Part shown: positions 1 to 5,643 of the stretch, one piece after another
How positions within the stretch are numbered: position 1 is the stretch's first letter
Layout: each line of letters begins with the position of its first letter
From: an uncultured Lachnospiraceae bacterium
Lineage (GTDB): Bacteria > Bacillota > Clostridia > Lachnospirales > Lachnospiraceae
Assembly (NCBI GenBank): GCA_905203555.1
Contig: CAJKWK010000054.1
Coordinates: 1-20,596 of the forward strand
DNA length: 20,596 nt
Direction of reading: 5' to 3'
Program-made: the position numbers and the translations under genes
Notes under the pieces: model-generated
Databases searched by the model: none
Told to the model about the DNA's origin: nothing
The model's input: only the letters and a program-made list of their open reading frames with translations

Positions 1-51
1 GTTTCTCATGGTTGCGTTACCTTCGGTAAACATATAAACCCATTTTGCCAT
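1..51 (-). CDS. ppdK: Pyruvate, phosphate dikinase, N-terminal 17 codons only
   Basis: The minus strand encodes MAKWVYMFTEGNATMRN from an ATG at 51 and runs off the window. This matches the conserved opening of clostridial pyruvate phosphate dikinase, which continues into the ATP-grasp nucleotide-binding domain. The enzyme interconverts pyruvate, ATP and Pi with PEP, AMP and PPi in the cytoplasm, and in anaerobes it links glycolysis with PEP supply. An AGGAGGT ribosome site lies 9 bases before the ATG and a strong promoter lies further upstream. Only the N-terminal tip is visible, so the assignment rests on a short but characteristic string; the remainder would lie left of this window. Confidence 0.8.
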   Translation of the reverse strand, partial: MAKWVYMFTEGNATMRN

Positions 52-106
52 GTCTTAATGACCTCCTAATTGATTATTATAACTAATTTCGCTAAGTCGC
101 ATATCT

Positions 107-135
107 ATTTTAAAGGTTTTGTCGTATCTCGTCAA
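107..135 (-). promoter_or_regulatory. Sigma-A promoter of ppdK
   Basis: On the minus strand, TTGACG (130-135) and TAAAAT (107-112) are separated by exactly 17 bp, each one mismatch from consensus. Transcription would begin near position 100, giving a leader of about 50 bases that contains the AGGAGGT site at 61-67. The promoter sits in the 139-bp gap after the M18 peptidase gene, so ppdK is probably transcribed independently. I see no clear terminator between the two genes. Confidence 0.75.
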
Positions 136-190
136 GGTTTTTACTTGTAAATTCCCCAATATTTCCATATAATTGTAGCTTTCTGCCGAT

Positions 191-1582
191 TTATTGCATT
201 TTTTCAAGAAATGCACAATATCCTCGGTATGCTTCATACACATCCGCCTTGCTGGATACTTCCCACGGTGCATGCATACAAAGAACAGCTACACCTCCGT
301 CAATAACTTCCATTCCGTAATTTGCCAGAATATAAGCGATTGTACCGCCGCCGCCTGCATCAACTCTGCCAAGCTCTGCCATCTGAAAATGAACTTCTTC
401 CTCTGCCATGACCTTTCTCAGTCTTGCTATATATTCTGCATTGGCATCATTGGATCCACTCTTTCCGCCACGTCCCGTATGCTTACAGAAAACCGGTCCC
501 TTTCCAAAGAAACTGGTGGATTTCTTATCATAAACTTCCGGATACATCGGATCATATGCCGCGCTGACATCGGAAGAAATCATTGTAGAATGAGCCAGTG
601 CACGACGAAGCTTCATTTCTGTAAATCCACCCAGTTTTTCAAACAGCTCTGCCACCGCATTTTCAAAGAAACGCGAATGCATTCCTGTTGCACCGACACT
701 GCCGATTTCTTCTTTATCTACAAGAATACAGCAAGAAGTTCTCTTTACCTTTTCCACATCCAGCATCGCTTTCAAAGACGTATATGCACAGATTCTGTCA
801 TCCTGTCCATAAGCCATCACCATACTTCTGTCCAATCCACAGTCACGCGCTTTTCCTGCCGGAACCACTTCCAGCTCAGCTGACATGAAATCGTCTCTTT
901 CGATATGATACATTTCTTCTAGCAACTTCATTACCTGAACCGCTGCAGCATCTTTCTCCTCACCTTTCAACGGTCTGCTTCCTACTAAAATATCCAGATT
1001 CTCGCCCTCTACAACAGCTGCCGCAGTTTTTTCCATCTGCTTAGAAGACAAATGAACCAACAAATCTGTAATTGTAAATACCGGATCTGTATCCTTCTCT
1101 CCAATGGAGATTACTTCTTTCGTACCGTCTTTACGCACGATCACACCATGGATTGCCAGTGGAATGGTTACCCACTGATATTTCTTAATACCGCCATAAT
1201 AATGTGTATCAAAATAAGCAAATCCTCCCTCTTCATAAAGCGGGTTCTGCTTCAAATCCAAGCGCGGAGAATCAATATGCGCTCCGAGAATATTCATTCC
1301 CTGCTCTAATGGCTCTTCTCCAATATTAAACAATGCGATAGATTTATCCATCCAAGTGGCATAAACCTTATCTCCCACTTTAAGCGACTCTGCCTCATAC
1401 AGATTGCGATAGCCGGCAGCCTCTGCCTGACGGACAATCTCTGTCACACATTCCCGCTCTGTCTTGCCCGCATCCAGAAATGCTTTGTATGCTTCATTTA
1501 TCTCATCCAATTGTTTTAACTGTATGTCAGTATAAATCTCCCACAAATTTTTTTCTTTGGTATCTTGTTTTTCAGTTCCCAT
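191..1582 (-). CDS. apeA: M18 family aminopeptidase
   Basis: This 463-residue cytosolic metallo-aminopeptidase should remove N-terminal residues from peptides using two divalent metal ions. Family features in order: GAHIDSPR (His102, Asp104), GQDDR near 260-263, the catalytic/metal acidic pair DKEE (289-292), SSDVSAAYDP (Asp338), HTGRGGKSGSNDANAE near 368-383, and MHAPWE with His437 close to the C-terminus. These match the metal ligand order of M18 enzymes, and the length is normal for bacterial members. The longest ORF begins at 1603, but AGGAGG (1591-1596) lies inside that extension and is placed 8 bases before the ATG at 1582, so the shorter start is used. It has its own promoter. Family assignment is firm; substrate preference cannot be read from the sequence, and the symbol follows clostridial M18 usage. 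Confidence 0.92.
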   Translation of the reverse strand: MGTEKQDTKEKNLWEIYTDIQLKQLDEINEAYKAFLDAGKTERECVTEIVRQAEAAGYRNLYEAESLKVGDKVYATWMDKSIALFNIGEEPLEQGMNILGAHIDSPRLDLKQNPLYEEGGFAYFDTHYYGGIKKYQWVTIPLAIHGVIVRKDGTKEVISIGEKDTDPVFTITDLLVHLSSKQMEKTAAAVVEGENLDILVGSRPLKGEEKDAAAVQVMKLLEEMYHIERDDFMSAELEVVPAGKARDCGLDRSMVMAYGQDDRICAYTSLKAMLDVEKVKRTSCCILVDKEEIGSVGATGMHSRFFENAVAELFEKLGGFTEMKLRRALAHSTMISSDVSAAYDPMYPEVYDKKSTSFFGKGPVFCKHTGRGGKSGSNDANAEYIARLRKVMAEEEVHFQMAELGRVDAGGGGTIAYILANYGMEVIDGGVAVLCMHAPWEVSSKADVYEAYRGYCAFLEKMQ

Positions 1583-1590
1583 TTTAATAA

Positions 1591-1596
1591 CCTCCT
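1591..1596 (-). promoter_or_regulatory. Shine-Dalgarno site deciding the M18 peptidase start
   Basis: AGGAGG sits 8 bases upstream of the ATG at 1580-1582. The same bases would be coding if translation began at the upstream ATG at 1601-1603, which has no comparable site. The downstream start is therefore preferred. Confidence 0.8.
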
Positions 1597-1627
1597 GAGC
1601 CATTTTTTACACACAACTATGCTCTTT

Positions 1628-1655
1628 ATTATACGCTGATTTTATATTTGTACAA
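1628..1655 (-). promoter_or_regulatory. Probable promoter of the M18 aminopeptidase
   Basis: A consensus TATAAT at 1628-1633 on the minus strand is preceded by TTGTAC (1650-1655) with a 16-bp spacer. The -10 is perfect but the -35 is weak (3 of 6). Transcription would start near 1621, leaving a leader of roughly 40 bases. An inverted repeat (1636-1660) covers the spacer and -35 region. Confidence 0.55.
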
Positions 1656-1665
1656 ATCAGTTTTT
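1636..1665 (+). repeat. Inverted repeat over the M18 promoter, terminator-like on plus
   Basis: CTGATTT (1636-1642) and AAATCAG (1654-1660) form a 7-bp inverted repeat with an 11-base loop. On the plus strand it is followed by TTTTT, so it has the shape of a weak intrinsic terminator for antisense transcripts. On the minus strand it spans the M18 promoter spacer and -35 and could be an operator. Neither role is demonstrated. Confidence 0.35.
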
Positions 1666-1705
1666 ATAATTATCTAACCTGCCTTATACTCTCATTAAGA
1701 ATTTC

Positions 1706-2053
1706 TTACTCGTTTTCTTTTAACCATCGAAGAAACTTTCTGATATCACCATTATATAATTCTGTCATAGACAGACAATATGTCGATTTTTCTCTTTTCT
1801 TCAAAATCTCATTATATACCCAGTATCGTTTTTGATTGCCCGTCCAAAATACCCAGATATCATAGTCTTCTTCATCTAGTTTCTCCAATTCCCCTAATGT
1901 AGTATCAAGTTCTATTCTCCATTCTGCCTTTGTATCTTCAAAATATTGATTCAGTTCCTCACAATAAGAGCGTACCTTCTTTCCCATCCCAATCTGTTCC
2001 CACGATACCCCCAATCGAAACGGAAATGTCCATATAAATACAATTCTTCGCAT
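1706..2053 (-). CDS. Uncharacterised 115-residue protein, possible degenerate PTS IIB-like fold
   Basis: I do not recognise this gene by name. It is a small soluble, tryptophan-rich (7 Trp) and charged protein with no signal peptide or membrane segment. An AAAGGA site 8 bases before the ATG supports translation, and it fills a gap between glyQS and the M18 gene. The pattern is beta-strand-like MRRIVFIW, a helix, an acidic segment, then EEDYDIWVFW (62-71) and later LSMTELYNGDIRKFL (94-108). That spacing loosely recalls lactose/cellobiose-type PTS IIB domains, where a strand ending in a GPQ-like loop precedes a conserved Y-x-G segment. The phospho-accepting Cys expected after the first strand is absent (WTFPFR instead). 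No PTS partner lies nearby. The fold suggestion is speculative; that the gene is real is fairly likely. Confidence 0.65.
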   Translation of the reverse strand: MRRIVFIWTFPFRLGVSWEQIGMGKKVRSYCEELNQYFEDTKAEWRIELDTTLGELEKLDEEDYDIWVFWTGNQKRYWVYNEILKKREKSTYCLSMTELYNGDIRKFLRWLKENE

Positions 2054-2129
2054 TTTATTTTCCTTTCATTGAAACCAACTCCGAACATTATTTCTACCCG
2101 TACTAAAAGCAAATTCTACAAAATATTCT

Positions 2130-2157
2130 ATCATAGGAATTGTCTATAAATTGATAA
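2130..2157 (-). promoter_or_regulatory. Weak candidate promoter for the 115-residue gene
   Basis: TATGAT (2130-2135) follows TTATCA (2152-2157) with a 16-bp spacer on the minus strand. It lies immediately past the hairpin after glyQS, about 75 bases upstream of the start codon. The AT-rich context offers other possible -10 hexamers, so the exact choice is uncertain. Confidence 0.35.
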
Positions 2158-2159
2158 TT

Positions 2160-2191
2160 CCCCACAGAAATGACTTTACATTTCTGTAGGG
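2160..2191 (-). terminator. Hairpin after glyQS, lacking a good U tract
   Basis: CCCCACAGAAAT (2160-2171) pairs with ATTTCTGTAGGG (2180-2191) around an 8-base loop: a 12-bp stem with one G-U wobble in the minus-strand RNA. It lies 14 bases beyond the glyQS stop codon. The sequence after it on the minus strand is GAATTATCAATTTATAG, so it is not a canonical intrinsic terminator. It may mark the 3' end by processing or assisted termination. Confidence 0.5.
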
Positions 2192-2205
2192 AAATCTTTC
2201 AATTA

Positions 2206-3606
2206 TTAAAATCTCATCTTTTCTTCAAAGTATGCTTTCAAATCTTCAATTTTTACTCTTTCCTGCTGCATGGTATCTCTGTCACGAACAGTTACAGCGC
2301 CATCTTCTTCAGACTCAAAGTCATAAGTTACGCAGAACGGAGTTCCGATCTCGTCCTGACGGCGATAACGCTTTCCAATATTTCCTCTGTCGTCAAATTC
2401 GCAGTTATAGTATTTGCTCAATTCTGCATAAATCTTCTCTGCGCCTTCATTCAATTTCTTAGACAACGGAAGTACTCCAACTTTTACCGGAGCCAGTGCC
2501 GGATGGAAGTGCAGAACTGTACGCATATCCGGTTTTTCTTCTGTTCCGATATTCTCTTCATCATAAGCGCTGCAAAGGAAAGCAAGAACCATACGGTCAG
2601 CTCCCAGTGAAGGCTCAATTACATACGGAATATATTTTTCTTTCTTTTCATCATCAAAATATGTCAGATCCTGTTTGGACACTTCCATATGCTGTGACAA
2701 GTCATAGTTTGTTCTGTCTGCGATTCCCCACAGCTCGCCCCATCCGAATGGGAAGAGGAACTCTACGTCTGTTGTTGCTTTACTGTAGAAAGAAAGTTCT
2801 TCCTGATCGTGATCACGATATCTGATTTCCTCTTCTTTCATGCCCAGTGCATAGAGCCAGTCAAGACAGAATTGTTTCCAATATGCAAACCACTCCAAAT
2901 CTGTATCCGGCTCACAGAAGAACTCCAGCTCCATCTGCTCGAACTCTCTTGTACGGAATGTAAAGTTACCCGGTGTAATCTCGTTACGGAAAGATTTACC
3001 AATCTGGGCAATTCCAAATGGAATCTTCTTTCTGGAAGTTCTCTGTACATTCTTGAAGTTTACAAAGATTCCCTGTGCAGTCTCTGGTCTTAAGTATACA
3101 GTATTCTTTGCATCCTCTGTTACACCCTGGAACGTTTTAAACATCAGATTGAACTGACGGATATCTGTAAAATCATGTTTACCACAAGTCGGACATGGAA
3201 TCTGATGTTCCGCAATAAATGCTGTCATCTGCTCCTGTGACCATGCATCAACACTTCCTTCAATCGCAATTCCCTTTTCTGCACAATAATCTTCGATCAG
3301 TTTATCTGCACGGAAACGCTCGTGACATGCCTTACAATCCATCAGTGGATCGGAGAATCCACCCAAATGACCGGATGCAACCCATGTCTGTGGATTCATC
3401 AGAATCGCACAATCTACACCAACGTTATACGGAGATTCCTGTACAAACTTCTGCCACCATGCCCGTTTAACATTATTTTTCAGCTCTACTCCGAGATTAC
3501 CATAATCCCATGTATTTGCAAGACCACCATAAATCTCCGAACCCGGATATACAAATCCTCTGGATTTTGCAAGAGCCACGATCTTTTCCATTGTCTTTTC
3601 AGCCAT
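2206..3606 (-). CDS. glyQS: Glycine--tRNA ligase, single-chain class II type
   Basis: This 466-residue enzyme charges tRNA-Gly with glycine using ATP in the cytoplasm. It is the homodimeric type, not the alpha2beta2 glyQ/glyS type. An N-terminal class II core carries motif 2 around KSFRNEITP...RTREFEQMELEFF (204-230) and motif 3 EPSLGADRMVLAFL (331-344). An insertion holds two Cys pairs, CKAC (91-94) and CPTC (138-141), a probable zinc-binding element. The C-terminal 100 residues (from about 370, LAPVKVGVLPLS) form the anticodon-binding domain. Length and motif order are normal. The gene has a strong promoter in the 115-bp gap after recO. That gap has no room for a T-box riboswitch, so tRNA-Gly sensing in cis appears absent. 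A GAGGA site precedes the ATG by 7 bases. Confidence 0.96.
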   Translation of the reverse strand: MAEKTMEKIVALAKSRGFVYPGSEIYGGLANTWDYGNLGVELKNNVKRAWWQKFVQESPYNVGVDCAILMNPQTWVASGHLGGFSDPLMDCKACHERFRADKLIEDYCAEKGIAIEGSVDAWSQEQMTAFIAEHQIPCPTCGKHDFTDIRQFNLMFKTFQGVTEDAKNTVYLRPETAQGIFVNFKNVQRTSRKKIPFGIAQIGKSFRNEITPGNFTFRTREFEQMELEFFCEPDTDLEWFAYWKQFCLDWLYALGMKEEEIRYRDHDQEELSFYSKATTDVEFLFPFGWGELWGIADRTNYDLSQHMEVSKQDLTYFDDEKKEKYIPYVIEPSLGADRMVLAFLCSAYDEENIGTEEKPDMRTVLHFHPALAPVKVGVLPLSKKLNEGAEKIYAELSKYYNCEFDDRGNIGKRYRRQDEIGTPFCVTYDFESEEDGAVTVRDRDTMQQERVKIEDLKAYFEEKMRF

Positions 3607-3655
3607 AATCTGTTCCTCACATTCTTTTCTATAAACATTTTCTCAATTGCTACCT

Positions 3656-3684
3656 ATTATAGCGATTTTCAACTGTTTTGTAAA
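3656..3684 (-). promoter_or_regulatory. Sigma-A promoter of glyQS
   Basis: TTTACA (3679-3684) and a perfect TATAAT (3656-3661) are separated by exactly 17 bp on the minus strand. Predicted transcription starts near 3649, giving a leader of about 43 bases. That leader has space for a ribosome site but not for a T-box. Confidence 0.8.
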
Positions 3685-3721
3685 GTCATCTTTACTTACA
3701 ACATCTTTCATTCAATCTTTC

Positions 3722-4462
3722 TCACAGCAACGTCTCCAATATCTCCAGAGACTTAAACTTTTTATCTATATATACATCTGCATAACGCTGCATAATCCAC
3801 TCCAGCTCATTCAGTACTTTTTCATTTACAAGGAATGTATATAGTTTCTCTATCTTACTGCTTTCAATATATTGCATCGTATAAATTGTGGATTGATCCA
3901 GACAGACACCGTCAATCACATCATTTCCACATTCACTGCAGACCAGTCCGCCTTTTTTTACACTGAACACCATCGGACGATCTTTACAGCCACAGGTCAC
4001 ACATTCAAAAACCTGCGCGCCTTCTCCATTGATATACAGCGCCCGCAATTCAAATATGTAGCGAATCAATTTATCCGGAATCTTTGGGTTGCACAGCGCC
4101 CGCAATGTCTGATAAAGCAGCTTTAACATCTCCCGCTCATCATTTGCCTCTTTTGTATAATAATTAGCAAATTCCAGAAAATAAAATCCATAATATGCTC
4201 CCGTCATATCAGCTCTTAACTCAGCAAAATAATTACTGATCTTTGCCGACTGGATCGTATAAGAGGACCGTCCTGCATAGATTGTAAATTCACCAAAAGA
4301 AAAGGGGTTCACAGCCCCAACAAGAGGGCTGTTTGGTTTCCGCGCCCCTCTTGCAAAAGCTGAGATTTTCCCCTGCTCTTTCGTCAGTATCACGACTCGT
4401 CTATCATATTCTCCAACAGGTGTTGTCGACAACACCATTCCTGTCAATACGATCTGATTCAA
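3722..4462 (-). CDS. recO: DNA repair protein RecO
   Basis: RecO helps load RecA onto SSB-coated DNA in the RecF pathway, with RecR. The 246-residue protein has the N-terminal OB-fold opening (LTGMVLSTTPVGEYDRRVVILTK pattern, 6-28), the basic FARGARKPNS region (37-45) and a C-terminal helical domain. The latter carries a Cys cluster, ECVTCGC (Cys154, 157, 159) with VCSECG (Cys175, 178), that probably binds zinc. The start codon is TTG at 4460-4462. AGGAG (4471-4475) is 8 bases upstream, and the encoded MNQIVLTG aligns with the usual RecO opening. Its first 59 bases overlap the end of the yqzL-like gene in another frame, suggesting translational coupling. It follows era and yqzL as in many Firmicutes. 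Confidence 0.93.
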   Translation of the reverse strand: MNQIVLTGMVLSTTPVGEYDRRVVILTKEQGKISAFARGARKPNSPLVGAVNPFSFGEFTIYAGRSSYTIQSAKISNYFAELRADMTGAYYGFYFLEFANYYTKEANDEREMLKLLYQTLRALCNPKIPDKLIRYIFELRALYINGEGAQVFECVTCGCKDRPMVFSVKKGGLVCSECGNDVIDGVCLDQSTIYTMQYIESSKIEKLYTFLVNEKVLNELEWIMQRYADVYIDKKFKSLEILETLL

Positions 4463-4619
4463 TGCTGTTACTCCTGTCCGTTCCTCGTTTTACACCGTCC
4501 GGAACTTCTCTGTTCTCTGGAATCATCCCCTGCATGTGTCCATACACTTCCATCTTATACCCCAGATAATCTGTCACCGCCCCGGTTTGTGTAAACTGTT
4601 TCCAGTATTGTTCTTCCAT
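4404..4619 (-). CDS. yqzL: YqzL-like small protein
   Basis: A 71-residue ORF lies between era and recO, the same position as yqzL in Bacillus and other Firmicutes. The N-terminal 22 residues carry the family pattern: Trp6-Lys7, Phe9, Thr12-Gly13, Tyr18-Leu19 and Tyr21-Lys22. YqzL proteins have no established function. Known members are about 47 residues; this one is longer because its charged C-terminal tail (from about residue 45) runs into recO for 59 bases in a different frame. The start ATG at 4617-4619 has an AGGTGG site 6 bases upstream. The N-terminal match and location make the gene credible, while the tail looks unconserved and may simply follow from the late stop. Confidence 0.75.
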   Translation of the reverse strand: MEEQYWKQFTQTGAVTDYLGYKMEVYGHMQGMIPENREVPDGVKRGTDRSNSIESDRIDRNGVVDNTCWRI

Positions 4620-4658
4620 CGTTCCACCTCTTCATCTGTTCTACTGTTAGGTTTTCCG

Positions 4659-4664
4659 ATTATA
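4659..4664 (-). promoter_or_regulatory. Candidate -10 element upstream of yqzL-recO
   Basis: TATAAT occurs on the minus strand 40 bases before the yqzL start, in the 106-bp gap after era. No good -35 is visible. A perfect palindrome, CTATACTGTATAG (4671-4683), occupies the region where the -10/-35 spacer would be. This may provide extra transcription of yqzL-recO besides readthrough from era. Confidence 0.4.
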
Positions 4665-4725
4665 AAAGAACTATACTGTATAGATTTTCCTATGCTTTTT
4701 TTACCGCTTTTCCACTGCTTTTTCT

Positions 4726-5625
4726 CTACATTTCATCTTCTCGATACCCAAAATTCTTCATCAGAAAATCGCTGTCTCTCCAGTTCTTCTGCACCTTCAC
4801 CCATAACTTCAGATTCACTTTACAGTCTAGCATCCGTTCAATTTCATAACGGGCGGTGCTGCCGATTTTCTTCAGCATACTTCCCTGCTTTCCGATGATA
4901 ATTCCTTTATGAGAATCTCTTTCACATATAATCGTGGCATCGATATGCATCACTTTTCTCTCCATCTTCATCCGGTCAATTGCCACAGCAATTCCATGTG
5001 GAATTTCTTCATTCAGACAGTGCAGTGCCTTTTCCCGAATCAACTCTGCCACAATCTGACGCTCCGGCTGATCTGTGATGGTATCTTCATCGTAGAACTG
5101 CGGTCCATACGGAAGATATTTTAAAATTACTTTCACCAGTTCTTCTGTATTAGATCCATTTCTGGCAGACACCGGAACAATCTCTGCAAAATCATATTCT
5201 TTGCGGTATGTGTCTATGGATGCCAGCACTTCTTCCGGCTTTACCATATCTGTTTTATTAATCACCAAAATCACCGGTGTTTTCACTCGTTTTAACTGGT
5301 CAATAATATGCTTTTCTCCTGCGCCGATAAAAGTAGTCGGCTCCACCAGCCAAAGTACAACATCTACTTCATTGAGAGAACGTTCCGCAATATTAACCAT
5401 ATATTCTCCCAGTTTATTTTTCGCTTTATGGATTCCCGGCGTATCTACAAATACAATCTGTCCTTCTTCCGTTGTCAATACGGTCTGGATCCGATTACGT
5501 GTCGTCTGCGGTTTGTTAGACGTAATCGCAATTTTCTGCCCGATCAAATAATTCATCAAGGTAGATTTTCCGACATTTGGTCTGCCGATCAAAGTCACAA
5601 AACCCGATTTGAAATTGTCTGCCAT
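4726..5625 (-). CDS. era: GTPase Era
   Basis: Era is an essential GTPase that binds the 3' end of 16S rRNA and assists 30S subunit maturation. The 299-residue protein has the G1 loop GRPNVGKS (14-21), a switch I region with TTRNR (41-45), G3 DTPG (61-64), G4 NKTD (123-126) and G5 SAR (153-155). A C-terminal KH RNA-binding domain contains GKQG (245-248) followed by a helix and beta-strands. All nucleotide-binding residues are intact and the length is typical. A GGAGG site lies 8 bases before the ATG. The gene starts 18 bases after the stop of the M16C peptidase gene and is followed by yqzL and recO, so the four probably share transcripts. Confidence 0.97.
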   Translation of the reverse strand: MADNFKSGFVTLIGRPNVGKSTLMNYLIGQKIAITSNKPQTTRNRIQTVLTTEEGQIVFVDTPGIHKAKNKLGEYMVNIAERSLNEVDVVLWLVEPTTFIGAGEKHIIDQLKRVKTPVILVINKTDMVKPEEVLASIDTYRKEYDFAEIVPVSARNGSNTEELVKVILKYLPYGPQFYDEDTITDQPERQIVAELIREKALHCLNEEIPHGIAVAIDRMKMERKVMHIDATIICERDSHKGIIIGKQGSMLKKIGSTARYEIERMLDCKVNLKLWVKVQKNWRDSDFLMKNFGYREDEM

Positions 5626-5643
5626 CTGTGTTCCTCCATCTTT

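Noticed and set aside
55..273. 72-codon minus-strand frame ending in the ppdK leader
   Set aside because: It overlaps the end of the M18 gene out of frame, runs through the ppdK promoter and leader and shows no family pattern.
194..883. 229-codon open frame on the plus strand
   Set aside because: It lies wholly opposite the well-supported M18 aminopeptidase gene. The translation is rich in Cys, His and Ser with no family pattern, typical of antisense shadow.
1696..1708. TAAGAATTTCTTA at the end of the 115-residue gene, similar to the hydA palindrome
   Set aside because: Half-site spacing differs (1 versus 2 bp), it lies at a gene end rather than a promoter, and short AT-rich palindromes are common.
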